A DNA stretch of 64,000 nucleotides from CAVYXZ01 sp963772595 (GCA_963772595.1 CAVYXZ010000013.1:1-64000); one strand, 5' to 3'. Positions 1 to 10,631 are shown, counted from the stretch's first letter. The notes: a model not told the origin generated them from the letters alone. A program made the numbers and translations.

Positions 1-178
1 TCAAATCATTTCTTAATCTGATTCTCCATAATCTTCCAAAAATAGCTATTTCGATTTTCTCTTCTATCCGCCGCCTCAAACCTGGGGTGTCGACATATCT
101 TTTTTCGTCAGCAGAACATAGCAATCTATTTTTCTGTGATAACTGTGTGCCACACCACACACAAGTAAACTGAGCCAT
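1..178 (-). CDS. Small CxxC zinc-ribbon-like protein, 3' part outside window
   Basis: An open frame of 59 codons starts at ATG 178 and runs off the left edge of the window. A strong ribosome binding site (AAAGGAG) lies 7 bases upstream of the ATG, which decides the start and argues that the gene is real although short. The N-terminus carries a CVWC pair followed by a further cysteine about 13 residues later, suggesting a small zinc-binding knuckle; the remainder seen is basic (GLRRRIEEK). No family is recognised and no function is proposed. Confidence 0.5.
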   Translation of the reverse strand, partial: MAQFTCVWCGTQLSQKNRLLCSADEKRYVDTPGLRRRIEEKIEIAIFGRLWRIRLRNDL

Positions 179-320
179 AATGTTGCTCCTTTTTCAGCCA
201 GCATCTGAAAGTGCAGACTATGACCTTAATGCGGGTATAAGGTACAGTATTCCAAAGAGATACAGTCATCTCAGCCTCACTACGTTACTTGTCGTGTAAT
301 TTATGGGCGATAGCTTCTTA

Positions 321-1437
321 AGTGCAAGCGAATTAATTCATTGGAATAGCCCCGATGATGGATAAGACACAGTGGGGTATTCTATTGTAGCGATCAAAGA
401 AATCTTTGGCCGCTTGCAACAGTGCTTTGACTGACACATACAATTCGCAATGGGTCACTTCACGCCGAAAGTGTCGCCAGAGCATTTCAATCGGGTTGAG
501 CCAGGGGGCATAGGTGGGGAGGTAGAGCAAGACCAAACGCCCACAGGCCGCTCGCAGCACTGCTTCCACTTCGTCATCCGCATGGGTACTGGCATTGTCC
601 CAGGCGACATAAACCGTCTCATCAGGATGCTGCTCCAGCAGGGCCTCGAGCAACTCGGCCACTTCCTTGCGCCGCTTCCGTCGGCGGAAAATGATGACGG
701 TTTCTCCGGTATGATAATTTACGGCTCCCAATCCGTAGCGTTTGTAAGGCTGCTTGGGCGTCGGGATCATCACCTGCTGTCCCACTGGTGACCACATCGC
801 GCGCAGCGTCGGCAGCCAACTGACATTGAATTCATCGGCATAGTAGAATACTTCCCCGGGTTTCAGCTTATCTCGCTGCGCTTCAATCGTCTTTTTTTGA
901 CCAGATAGTCCGGGTCAGGGCTGCTGACCTTATGCTGCGGGCGGCTCAGGACAAGCCCCAGTTTCTTCAGATGCAGACGCACCGTTTCCGCTTCTACCCG
1001 AATGCCCGTTTCTTCCGCCAGGTAATCGGCCAGACGCTGAAGGGTCCACATCGAAAAAGGTAAATCGAGGCTGCGCGGACGCCGCCGTACGGCTGCTTCC
1101 AATTGCTCACGATAGCTCTCTGTCACCTTCCGCGGTGTGCCTGCACGCGGCATATCATTCAAACCCTCGATCCCTTCAGCCCTGTATCGCTTCAACCATT
1201 TGCGCACGGCCTGGTCGCTCAGTCGCACTACTTCGCCAATTTCCTGGGCCACAAGCTGTTTCTCTGCTGCCAACAGGATGATCTGTGCGCGTGTCCGCAA
1301 GCGTGGATCCCGCGTCTTGCGATACAATTCATTCAATTCGTGCCATTGTTCAGTACTCAGTGGTGGCAATTGAATTGGTTTCAATTGGTCTCCTCCTGCC
1401 ACCACTCTACACTCCAACGAACTTTTTTGCTTGTACT
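321..1437 (-). mobile_element. IS630-family insertion sequence
   Basis: The element carries an IS630/Tc1-type DDE transposase and is bounded by TA dinucleotides at 319-320 and 1438-1439, the target duplicated by this family. The imperfect terminal inverted repeats start AGTGCAAGCGAA on the left and, read inward from the right end, AGTACAAGCAAA; similarity continues for about 26 bases with several mismatches. The length of about 1.1 kb is typical of IS630 elements. It sits between the small partial gene at the left edge and the end of the type I restriction operon and appears to interrupt nothing recognisable. Confidence 0.8.
333..1384 (-). CDS. IS630-family transposase (two frames joined by -1 shift)
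   Basis: Catalyses cut-and-paste transposition of the surrounding element. The first part (1384 down to about 892) holds an N-terminal helix-turn-helix region (residues about 35-75, around RLSDQAVRKWLKRY) and the second part (down to 333) the DDE catalytic domain: first Asp in YYADEF, second in AWDNASTH, Glu in LNPIEMLW. The start is taken as TTG 1384 because AGGAGGAG lies 6 bases upstream; the frame is open further upstream but lacks such a site. The two frames join by a -1 shift at a run of seven A residues (transcript sense, 898-892), which could be a programmed slippage site or an indel. All three catalytic acids are present, so the enzyme may be active. Confidence 0.8.
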
Positions 1438-1547
1438 TAGTGCAAGATCAGGGCTGATAGGTTGAATGCATCGTTCGTAGAAATCCCGCAAGCCATCATG
1501 CGAACCTTTATGATCTGCCTTTAAGGTTCGACTTTGCAAGCAATCAT

Positions 1548-4500
1548 TCATGAAGATGCACGCGCCGTCATCGACCATTGCGAGGCAAGTAGCTCCGCCT
1601 GCTCCAGGACCAAATCAGTGGCTGCTTCCTGCAGGTCAGGAGGATAGCCATACCGCCTCAAAATGCGCTTTACCAGCACCCTGATTTTCGCCCGTGCGCT
1701 CTCCTTCACTGTCCAGTCAATAGTGACATTGGCTCGAACCGACTTGACCAGCTCCAGCGCGATAACCGCCAGTTCGGTATCGCCCATCACATCGACAGCA
1801 CTTTCGTTTTGTGCCAGGGCATCGTAAAAGGCAAGCTCGTCATTGCTGAGTCCCAATTCCTCACCGCGCTTACTCGCGTCACGGACATCTCTTGCCAGAT
1901 CAATCAGTTCAGTGATGACTTCCGCCGCATCAATCGTCCGATTCTGATAGCGGTGGATCGTCTCCTCCAGCAAACCGGCAAACGAGCGCGCCTGGACGAC
2001 ATTCTGACTTGACCTGCTGAGTATCTCGTCATTGAGCAATTTACGCAGCAGCTCTAGCGCCAGATTCTTCTGCGGCATGAGCCGAACTTCTTCGAGAAAT
2101 TCATCAGAGAGAATGGACACATCGGGACGCATCAAGCCCGCAGCGCCGAAAATATCAATCACATCGTCCGACGACAATAGCCTGAGACACCAACTGTTTG
2201 ACAGCCGAGTCGATGTCTTCGCGTGCCTGCCCCTCAACAGGCGTAGCTTTTGAGAAAGCGGCGCGGACAGCCTGGAAGAAGGCGACTTCTTCGCGGATGT
2301 CTACTGTTTCATCGGCGGGCACGGCCAAAGCGAAAGCTTGGGATAACTTGCTGACCGCATCCAGAAAACGACGCTTGCCATCCGGCTGATTCAGGATGTG
2401 TTCCATGGCATTCGGGATTATGGAGATGCGCTGCGACGGCTCACCGTCGAAGAAGATGCTGTAATCAAAATCGCGGAACATGGCGCTGACCACATGATAG
2501 TAATCGAGCATGACACCGATGACCTGTTCCAGCTTCTGGGCAGGCATCCCAGGCCGCCTTCCTGAGTATAGACCTCCACCGCTTCTTGCAGATCGGTGGC
2601 GATGCCCAGGTAATCGACGATCAGGCCACCTGGTTTATCTTTGAAGACGCGGTTGACGCGGGCGATGGCCTGCATCAGACTATGACCGCGCATCGGCTTA
2701 TCGACATACATGGTGTGCAGGACCGGGGCATCAAAGCCAGTGAGCCACATGTCGCGCACAATGACCAGCTTGAGCGGATCATTGGGGTCTTTGAAGCGCT
2801 CGGCCAGTGCTTTGCGGCGGGGCTTATTGCGTACGTGCGGTTGATACCGTGCCGGATCGCCCGCGCTGCCGGTCATCACGATCTTGATGGCGCCGGCATC
2901 GTCCCGGTCGTCGTGCCATTCGGGACGCAGGCGGACGATCTGGTCGTACAGATCCACCGCGATACGGCGGCTCATGCAGACAATCATGGCTTTACCATCG
3001 AGGACTTCCAGACGCTGCTCGAAATGCTGAACAATGTCCTCGGCCACCTGCGCCAGACGGCTCTCCGTGCCGACCATCGCTTCGAGCTGCGACCACTTCG
3101 TCTTCAGCTTTTCCTTGACTGTCTCTTCCTCGCCTTCGGTGACTTCCTCGAACGAAGGGTCGATGAGATCGCGCTGTTCTTCACGCAATTGCAGGCGGGC
3201 CAGCCGGGCTTCATAGTAGATCGGCACGGTTGCGCCATCATTGACGGCCCGCTGAATATCGTAGACGTCGATGTAATCGCCGAAGACCTGGCGCGTGTTG
3301 GCGTCGGTCTTCTCGACCGGTGTCCCCGTGAAGCCGATGAACGAGGCATTCGGCAGGGCGTCGCGGACATACTTGGCGAAGCCATAGCCAATCTGCCCGT
3401 TGGTAACGTGCGCGCCGAAATCCATACTGGCTGCGGTGGGCTTCATCCGCGATAAACACGATATTGCGCCGTTCGGAGAGCAGGGGATATTCCGCGCCGC
3501 GATCCTCCGGCTGGAACTTCTGAATCGTCGTGAAGACGACCCCACCGGAGGCCACCTGGAGCAGTGACTTGAGATGATCGCGGCTCTCTGCCTGGACTGG
3601 CTCCTGGCGCAGCAGTTCCTGGCCGCTGGCGAAGACCCCGTAAAGCTGATCGTCAAGGTCGTTGCGATCCGTCAGGATCGACCAGGGTCGGGTTTGCCAT
3701 CGCCGGGTGCCTGGATGATCTTTCCGGCATAGAACAGCATCGACAGGCTCTTGCCGCTGCCCTGCGTATGCCAGACGACGCCGACGCGCTGATCGCCCGC
3801 TGCGCTGGAAGCCTCAACCGTATGATGCGACGGCCTTGTTGACCGCGTGATACTGATGATAGGCCGCGACCTTCTTCACCAGCCGCGAATCGTCCTGCTC
3901 GAAGACGACGAAATAGCCGCAGGATGTCCAGCAGGCGATCCGGTGCAAAGACACCTTTGATGAGCGTCTCCAACTGCGTGGGGTGAGGATCGAGGCGGTG
4001 AGCCATCCACCGTGCGCCAGGGCTTGAACCACTCCCGCCGGCAGTGAGCGTGCCAAGCTGGGCCAGTGTGCCATCGCTGACCGCCAGCAGGCCGTTGTAG
4101 GTGAAGATCGAGCCGATGTCGTTCTTGTAGGTCTGAAGCTGATTGAAGGCCGTCAGGAGGTCGGCTTTGGCATCGGCGGCATTCTTGAGTTCGATGATGA
4201 CCAGCGGCAGGCCGTTGACGAACAAGACCACATCCGGGCGGCGGTTGGTTTTGGCACGTGACGTGTGGTTGATGTCCGTCACCGTGAACTGGTTGACCGC
4301 CAGGAACTCGTTCGCGCCGGGATTGTCGAAATCCAGCAGCCAGACTTTGTTGTGCGATCATTTGACCGCCGTCGCGGTAGGAGACATCGACGCCTTCAGT
4401 CAGCAGGCGATGGAAAGCGTGATTGTTGACCACCGGATTCTGGCTGGGCGTGCGCTGGATGCGGCGGATGACTTCATCGACCACCGAGGCGCGCACCGCG

Positions 4501-4691
4501 CGCGGGATATGCCCGTTGATGCGTTCCAGCGCAGCCCGCAGCCGACCCAGGAGCAGCACTTCATTGTAGGAGGCGCGCTCAGCGGCGGGTTCGCCGGGCG
4601 CAATGTCGCCGCCATGCACGTAGTCATAGCCGACCTGACGCAGCCAGTCGATGGCAGCCAGTTCGACGGTGTCTTCGTTAAAGCGGCTCAT
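1548..4691 (-). CDS. hsdR: Type I restriction enzyme, R (motor/nuclease) subunit, multiply frameshifted
   Basis: ATP-dependent translocase and endonuclease subunit of a type I restriction system. Reading across frames gives about 1,040 residues, normal for HsdR: an N-terminal nuclease domain (RPDVVLFVNGLPLVIIELK, the PD-ExK core), Walker A around VVWHTQGSGKSLSM, an IADEAHRSQYG DEAH box, FIGFTGTPVE, and a helicase motif region VRDMWLTGFDAP followed by QAIARVNRVFKDK. The C-terminal HsdR helical region ends near position 1548. At least seven single-base frame changes are needed (near 4350, 4025, 3920, 3815, 3700, 3440, 2550 and 2200). Start ATG 4691. It is the last gene of the hsd block and is separated from the upstream HEAT-like gene by 61 bases. 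Either a decaying gene or, more likely, assembly indels. Confidence 0.85.
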
Positions 4692-4752
4692 GAGGTCCCC
4701 TGTAAAACAAGAGAGAAACAGGTAATATTACGATGTTTATTGCGCAACCGCG

Positions 4753-5590
4753 TTATTTCCGCTTGCGATTGCGCCGCCGGTCCTTCTTTGCCTGCTTGCG
4801 TTTGGCCTTCTTCTTGGCATCGGCTTTGCGCTTTCTGCTGTGCTCAACAGCACTGCTGCGTTCGAATGCTTCCAGCGCCTGCTGCATGGCCGGATGGATA
4901 TAGCGGGGCTTGTTCGGGTCAGGTTCTTTGAGGCCGAGTTCGACCTGCACATCGTCCCAATCGCCCATGACCATGAGATCGACATTCTCGGTGGCAAAGG
5001 CGCGCTCGATGACGGGCAGCAGTCTCCATGGCCTTCCAATCGACCAGCGTTGAGATGATGGTGCCGTTGAGCGCTTCATCATTGTCTGCGGCTTGTTCCA
5101 GCCGGGCTTTCAGCAGGGCGATACAGGCGTCTCGCGTTTCCGGGTGGACTTCCGCCATCTTTTCGACGCAGTCTACCAGGGTGAGGCTCGTAATCGACTG
5201 CTTCGTCTTTTCCAGGCTGGCTTCCAGATGGGGGAGGGCGGATGGCCCAAAGAGGCTGATGGCGTAGGGAAGCTGTTCCCAGATCCAGTCGCTGTCCTGC
5301 TCGGTCTCGGCCAATTCGAGCAGAAAAGCTAGGCCGAATTCGTCGCGCAGTTGGCCCAGGGCGCGGATAGCATGGATGAAGGCAAAGGATTCGGGCCGGT
5401 TGAGATACTCCGGCTGCATGTAGGTTTCGTCCATGACCAGACGTTTGAGGTCCGGGATGTGTTCAGCCGTCAGATCATAGACGACGACATAATCCGGCCA
5501 CTCCGCGAAAGTCAGTTCTTCGGGTTCGCCGAGCGGCAGCAGGCTGCTGACGGGCTGGGCATATTCGCCCGGTACTGAATCAGTCATCAT
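4753..5590 (-). CDS. HEAT-like/DUF1186-like protein with lysine-rich tail
   Basis: About 280 residues after joining two frames near 5020-5030. The middle (around HAIRALGQLRDEFGLAFLL and LPYAISLFGPSALPHLE) has the helical, leucine-spaced look of HEAT repeats and resembles DUF1186-type proteins; the last 40 residues are a strongly basic tail rich in K and R (KKKAKRKQAKKDRRR) suited to nucleic acid or ribosome binding. The start ATG 5590 overlaps the stop of the upstream DUF4926-like gene by ATGA, so translation is probably coupled. It lies inside the hsd operon between hsdS and hsdR; whether it serves restriction is unknown. Confidence 0.6.
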
Positions 5591-5859
5591 CTGCCCACTA
5601 ACGCTGAGCGCGTGCGCACGGCCAGGATTTGATCCGCAGCCAGGGGCGCAATGGCCGAGATCGGCACGGTGACGACATCGACGGATTCGCCCAGCGCGTT
5701 AAAGACTTCGAGGATCGCGCCTGCCTCACCTTCTTTTACCGGCAGGTAGTCGATATACATGGCCGTATCGCCCGCCTGGAGCCGCGCCTCCGGTACATCG
5801 CGTGTGAGCGAGACCCGCTGGTACAATTCCAGTGTCAAGATGTGCTCCTTTTCTGCCAT
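5587..5859 (-). CDS. DUF4926-like small protein
   Basis: A 90-residue protein starting at ATG 5859 (a longer open frame upstream is not supported because it overlaps the preceding gene). It resembles DUF4926 proteins: a short beta-rich domain with the segments VSLTRDVPEARLQAGD and EGEAGAILEVFNALGES. DUF4926 genes are often the downstream half of two-gene modules with another small protein, as here, where the preceding gene ends 2 bases upstream. Biochemical function of the family is unknown; a toxin-antitoxin-like role is possible but not shown by the sequence. Confidence 0.6.
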   Translation of the reverse strand: MAEKEHILTLELYQRVSLTRDVPEARLQAGDTAMYIDYLPVKEGEAGAILEVFNALGESVDVVTVPISAIAPLAADQILAVRTRSALVGR

Positions 5860-5861
5860 AT

Positions 5862-6131
5862 TCAGGTCGCGTCCTGGGTGGCGACGACCTGGACCTTGAC
5901 GCCAAGACGATCCAGAAAGCCCGCGCAGACATCCCAGGTGAGCGGGAACTGCGCCGTATCCGCCGCCGCAAGATAGGCCAGGATGTCGTTGAGCATATCG
6001 ACGTCTTCTTCGGGTTCCAGCACGTCGTCGATAAAGGTACTCTCGGCCCAATCGACCAGTTCCGCCAATGTGATGCGCTGGTTCAGGTAGTCCAGCAGTT
6101 TGTCGCGGAGGATTTGCCGGGTAATCACCAT
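5862..6131 (-). CDS. Hypothetical 89-residue protein paired with DUF4926 gene
   Basis: An 89-residue acidic helical protein starting at ATG 6131. Visible segments include ITRQILRDKLLDYLNQRI and AELVDWAESTF, a pattern I associate with small uncharacterised genes next to DUF4926 genes in Chloroflexota and cyanobacteria, but I cannot name a family. A good promoter-like sequence lies just upstream (6170-6199), so the pair, and perhaps the HEAT-like gene and hsdR behind it, may be transcribed separately from hsdMS. Only 2 bases separate it from the next gene. Confidence 0.6.
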   Translation of the reverse strand: MVITRQILRDKLLDYLNQRITLAELVDWAESTFIDDVLEPEEDVDMLNDILAYLAAADTAQFPLTWDVCAGFLDRLGVKVQVVATQDAT

Positions 6132-6169
6132 GATCTAGCATGATCGCTAATATTCACTCTAGAGTATCA

Positions 6170-6199
6170 ATTATATCTCTCTTTATAAATCTCTTGCAA
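6170..6199 (-). promoter_or_regulatory. Sigma70-like promoter upstream of the small gene pair
   Basis: On the minus strand a -35 box TTGCAA (6199-6194) and a consensus -10 box TATAAT (6175-6170) are separated by 18 bases. Transcription would start about 30 bases before the ATG at 6131. It lies in an AT-rich stretch (6140-6460) with no other supported gene. Confidence 0.55.
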
Positions 6200-6464
6200 T
6201 GCTGTCGTATTCGTCAATCCATTTTTCATACCAAAACCTCTCCCCACATTCGTTTCGATTTCAATCGCCATATCCTTTTCCTGTCTGCCATGCATCACGT
6301 GAATTCCACAATAGGTGTGATGATAAATTCTGACACCATATGGCCTTCGCCCTGAATGTCCTCAGATTTCTAGCGGACGGTAGTTAGGACGTGCGATTTC
6401 TTTCATGCGACCCAATACTGCCGAATCAATCTATTGTGCAAGATCGGAACTTCGATATAAGAAT

Positions 6465-7310
6465 TCAATGTACGCGAAAAGGGTGAGTTGGATGATTCAC
6501 AAGTTCTCTTCGTAAAGTACAATCAATAAGAAAATCGTTCATCGTTAAACTTTCGGCATCACTCAACCAATTGACAAATTCGAGAAAGTACTGTGTACAT
6601 ACATTGCGGAATCTATCCGCTTTGTCGGATGACCAATGCATGACTGACGTGAGGTCAAGAAATTGAATAGTATAAGCTGATGTTGTGCTAATAATATAGC
6701 TTTATCGTGCCAAAGATTTGGCTTGAGTACCTCCTGGGTATCGTTTGCAAGATCTGACACTAATTCATAAATAAAGTTGATCTTTACGGGAGGAATGATG
6801 CTATCTGGAACAGGATGTCCCACGCTGTCTGCAAATTCGATAAACTCACGTACTAGAGAAAGCTCTAACGCTATTTGCTTAAGCGGTATAAGTAATTGCA
6901 TCCCAGGTGATATTGTTTGACACCGCATGTCCGTCCCTAGTCGAGCTACCGCAGTCTTCCACGTGGTTCTTAACAAATGAATAATTCTCACGACCTACTT
7001 CTATCACGCTGGGCTTATCTTCAGGCTTAGACTTACGCCATGCCGATGGTATCAAATCCCATTCTGCCTCACCTTGTCCTCGAAAGTACCATCCCCGTAT
7101 CATTCGGTATCATCAGCATTCGGGTCAATTGATGATTTCCATTTCGGTTGGACAATCGAAGCTCGTTTACGAGTTTGCTGGGGTCATCAATTGTGATAAG
7201 GTTGAACTTACGATTGTTATCGTCACGATATTGTTGTACGGGTATTTTGATGGGGCTCTGTGGTAACATCACTTCATGGCATCTTTGCATAACCTTCTGC
7301 ATCCCCGCAT
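6465..7310 (-). CDS. FRG-domain protein, frameshifted
   Basis: Contains the FRG signature WYFRGQGEAEWDLIPSAWR at about 7020-7095, and after a frame change near 6680 the second FRG element AQH...FLDLT. FRG domains (named from the Phe-Arg-Gly motif) occur in proteins of unknown function that are frequent in mobile elements and restriction/defence loci. At least two frame changes are needed, near 6985 and 6680; after the second one the frame stays open to a stop at 6465, giving a C-terminus (around FLEFVNWLSDAESLTM) without the usual hydrophobic segment after the LLDWT-like motif. The N-terminus is fused in frame with the end of hsdS in this sequence, so the exact start is uncertain. The gene is AT-richer than hsdM, which suggests separate acquisition. 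Confidence 0.6.
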
Positions 7311-8572
7311 TTACTCTTGAAATCTCCCCGCTGACCAGCCTGGGCAGCAGCGCATCGCGTGTTTCCGCCAGCGTACGCGATTGGTCCTCATTTAGCTTTT
7401 TCTGGTCGAAGAGAGGTGTCATCAAATTAGTAAACGCATCGACAAGGTCTCTGCACGGCAGCAGCGTAGACAGATTATGGACATGATTTCTGTTCAAACT
7501 AGGAACTGCCGAACCTGAGTTATACGTTGTGAGATCAAGAGTTTGCAGATAGTGGTAGGCAAATAGTGGCGTTGCGATGCCATACTTCTCAATCCAGAGT
7601 GAAGTATTCAGCGGCCAAAAGTCCTCGGAACATAAAATACGCTGCCAATCAAACCACTGCGCCCGGTAGTAACTCCTGGTCCTTTGACTTTGAATTCGTT
7701 GTGAGTGTCGGAAGGGCCGCTTGCTGCAATGATCGGATAAGGTCCAGGAATTCGTCGTTTTGTCGGTAGGTCAAACCCTCTCTTCAGCCTGAATAGCTTG
7801 TCAAGTCGCCCAACCTCGCCACCCACTGCGGAATCGGTCCTAGCTCGCTCTCTTCGAAGGAGTCCGGGAACAGGGCGGCGGTCTCGGCGTCCATGCCGGG
7901 CGGCTGCTCGCCGCGCGCTTTGGAATGCACCGGGTCGAAGTCCACGAACCAGGATTTGAAGATCGCGCGGGCGGTGGCTTCCAGCGTCTCGTTCATGCGG
8001 CGGTTGAGTTCGATTTTGTCGTCGAGTGAGCCGAGGATATGCGCGATAGCACTGTTGTTCGTCGAGGGAGGGAAGTGGAATCTCGGCGATCTCGCCAAAG
8101 TTGCTCTATCGAATACCAGCTACACGCTGTACCTGTTGAACTTGGTAGTTTACCACTATTCGACGTCCGACTGTGAGATAATACAGATAGAAGAAGATGT
8201 ATTCGGACAGGCAGATAGACCGCGTCTATTCGCGCATCGAAGCCAGAACTAGCCTTATCAATGAGCAATTCGCTCTGCTGCTCCGTAAACATAGCAGCTT
8301 TGCCAGACCAGAATAATAGTCGCCTAGTCGGACGAACAATAAATCACCTGCCTTCCAAGAACGATATCTTAGGTTGACTTCCTCATCTGATAATCAGAAC
8401 TAGTTCCTGATTATCGACATCGCCGATTCGACAGTTGTCCCTCGCGCAAGAACAAAATCAGCTTCCCGAATGACTGCCATCTTTATGGCCTTCACCACGG
8501 ACTCTTTGACGGCCATTCAGGCCGTACACTGGTGAATAACAGATGTCCTTAAAAGGTCGCATTCGAGATCAT
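7310..8572 (-). CDS. hsdS: Type I restriction-modification specificity subunit, multiply frameshifted
   Basis: DNA-recognition subunit that pairs with HsdM and HsdR. The ATG at 8572 overlaps the hsdM stop by ATGA. Recognisable pieces in order are the first target recognition domain (8.1-8.5 kb, fragmentary: READFVLARGTT, KAGDLLFVRLG), the conserved central spacer (ILGSLDDKIELNRRMNETLE ... SWFVDFDPV, 7.9-8.05 kb), the second recognition domain (FRLKRGFDLP, SGLIGSVFYV, 7.6-7.8 kb) and the C-terminal spacer (FDQKKLNEDQ, LLPRLVSGEI, about 7330). Five or more frame changes are required. The stop is not clear because the last frame reads on into the FRG gene; a one-base change in the GGGG near 7327 would end hsdS there. 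Confidence 0.75.
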
Positions 8573-10099
8573 AATCCATAACCCAGCCTCTGCCAGATTT
8601 TCGCGGATAACCTGTTCCAGACGACGCTCTCAGCGAACTGGTCCTGGAGCGCTGCTGTCAGGCGTTCCATCTTCTCTTCGAAGGGTTCGCCGTCGTCTTC
8701 CACATCCGGCGCGCCCACATAGCGGCCCGGGGTCAGCACGTAGTCATGCCCGGCGATCTCGTCCAGCGGCAGCGCTCTTGCAGAAACCGGGGACGTCCTC
8801 GTAGTCGCCGTTGCCCACGCGCCAGACATGGTAGGTCCCGGCGATCTGCGCGATGTCTTCGTCGCTCAGGTCGCGCAGTGTGCGGTCGATCATGAAGCCC
8901 ATGCGCCGCGCATCCATGAACAGCGTCTGGCCCTGGCGGTGGGCGGGTTTGGCCTTGTTCAGGAACCACAGGCAGGCCGGAATCTGCGTGTTGTAGAACA
9001 ACTGCGGCGGCAGCGCCACCATGCAGTCCACCAGATCGGCCTCGATCATCTTCTGGCGGATTTCTTTCTCGCCGCGCGTGCTGGTACTCATCGAGCCGTT
9101 GGAGAGGACAAAGCCAGCACGTCCCCTCGCGCTCAGATGATAGATGATGTGCTGCACCCAGGCGAAGTTGGCGTTGCCTGCGGGCGGCGTGTCGAATATC
9201 CAGCGTGGATCATCTTCCAGCAGTTGGCCGCCCCAATCGCTCATGTTGAAGGGCGGGTTGGCGAGGATGAAATCGGCGCGCAGGTCAGGGTGCAAATCTT
9301 CATGGAACGTGTCGGCGGCATGTGTGCCGATGTTGGCGTCAATGCCGCGGATGGCCAGATTCATCTTGTACAGCTGCCAGGTCGTCGGGTTGCTTTCCTG
9401 CCCATAGACGGAAATATCGCCGACATTGCCGCCGTGCTCCTTGATAAATTGCTCCGACTTGCACAAACATCCCGCCGGAGCCACAGCAGGGATCATAGAC
9501 GCGGCCCTGGTACGGTTCGAGCATGTCGACCAGCAGCCGCACGACAGGCTTGGGCGTGTAGAACTGGCCGCCTTTCTTGCCCTCGGCGCTGGCAAACTGG
9601 CCCAGGAAATACTCGTAAACGCGCCCCAGAATGTCCTGCGAGCGGCTGGCTGTGTCGCCCATCGCCATCGTGCTGATGAGGTCGATGAGTTCGCCCAGGC
9701 GGCGCTTGTCCAGGTCTTCACGTCCGTAATCCTGCGGCAGCACGCCCTTTGAGCGAGGGATTATCCCGTTCAATCGCCGCCATTGCCTTGTCGATCAGGA
9801 TCCCGATTTCCGGCGATTTCGCGTTTTGCTGGAGGTTCAGCCAGCGTGCCGCCTTCGGCACCCAGAAGATATTCTCTGCCAGGTATTCATCGCGGTCTTC
9901 CGGCTCGGCGTATTCATCCTGCGACAGACGCTCGTACAATTCCTGGAAGGCATCCGAGATGTACTTGAGGAAGATCAAGCCCAGGACGACATGTTTGTAT
10001 TCGGCGGCGTCCAGGTGGCCGCGCAGCTTATCGGCTGCGGTCCACAGCTTGGCTTCCAGATCGGCAGGGACACCAGTTCCCATTGTTCGTTTGTGTCAT
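8569..10099 (-). CDS. hsdM: Type I modification methyltransferase subunit
   Basis: N6-adenine methyltransferase subunit. About 505 residues after joining four frames: an HsdM N-terminal helical domain (AAEYKHVVLGLIFLKYISD), SAM-binding motif I in YDPCCGSGGMF and catalytic motif IV ILANPPFNMSDWGG, then the C-terminal PGRYVG segment. Frame changes lie near 10080, 9765 (GGG where GG is expected), 9465 and 8770; each is a single extra base. With the first corrected, the start is ATG 10099 with GAAAGAGA upstream, giving an N-terminus of the MTQTN type usual for the family. All catalytic motifs are intact, so modification activity is plausible. First gene of the hsd operon; the hairpin cluster lies upstream. 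Confidence 0.85.
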
Positions 10100-10202
10100 G
10101 AAAGTCTCTTTCAGCAATGTTGTGACCAGACTTATTATAAGGTTTCCTGGCGTCTCGCCCAAATTGGTCCTGGTCGTATTGCAGTGCGTTCAGTGCTTTT
10201 CG

Positions 10203-10518
10203 GGTTCGCCTCGCAGCGAACCCCAGTTGCCGCCACGCGGCAACCGACCCCCATCGACGCAATCTGTGATGTGCGTCCTACGGTGGGGCAGCGCTGACGG
10301 TTTTCGTCATGCAGCAGCCCATCGTTAGCGTCGAGGGGGTCGCAAGCTAAAAGCTTGCCACTCAGCCGCCGTGGAGGCTCGGTCCGCCACGCTCACGTGG
10401 CGCACCCCTGACCCGCACCTGGGGTGCAGGTCAGCACGTCGGCGCGGTGAACCACGCCGACCGAACGCACCCGTGCGTTCGCGTAGGACAAATCGCCCCA
10501 GTTTGGGCGCTGTCCTAC
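10203..10518. repeat. Cluster of seven consecutive, non-identical perfect hairpins
   Basis: Perfect inverted repeats with short loops follow one another: GGTTCGC 10203-10209/10216-10222; GTTGCCG 10226-10232/10238-10244; GCAAGCT 10342-10348/10352-10358; CGCCACG 10385-10391/10396-10402, directly abutting GCACCCC 10402-10408/10421-10427; GTCGGCG 10438-10444/10455-10461; CGAACGCAC 10462-10470/10473-10481; and a compound stem GTAGGACA 10483-10490/10511-10518 enclosing GCCC/GGGC. Each pair has a different sequence, so this is not a CRISPR or simple repeat. It fills the 530-base gap between the divergently placed hsdM and the relaxase gene, a place where an origin of transfer or regulatory RNA would be reasonable. 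Confidence 0.75.
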
Positions 10519-10631
10519 GGGTATTGCCAGGGCGCAACGAAAAAATACACAGCCGAGGATGAAATTTTCCGGCGATATCGGACCCTGATCTGCGATACTG
10601 GTTACAGGGTTCGTATGGTCGGGAATTTACT

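Noticed and set aside
7069..7497. Natural HsdS-FRG fusion protein
   Set aside because: The frame does join them, but many indels surround it and a one-base change in GGGG near 7327 ends hsdS at a normal place.
8455..8520. Small antitoxin-like gene between hsdM and hsdS (MAVKESVVKAIKMAV...)
   Set aside because: The segment lies where the first HsdS recognition domain must be, and ADFVLARGTT matches HsdS patterns better than an antitoxin.
1..10000. Left attachment site as duplicated tRNA-Glu 3' end
   Set aside because: Reading by eye for GGTAGCCCC or GGGACTCGAACCC found no second copy; the left border is therefore left open.
10203..10518. CRISPR array or simple tandem repeat in the hairpin cluster
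   Set aside because: The repeated feature is secondary structure only; arms differ in sequence and there are no regular spacers.
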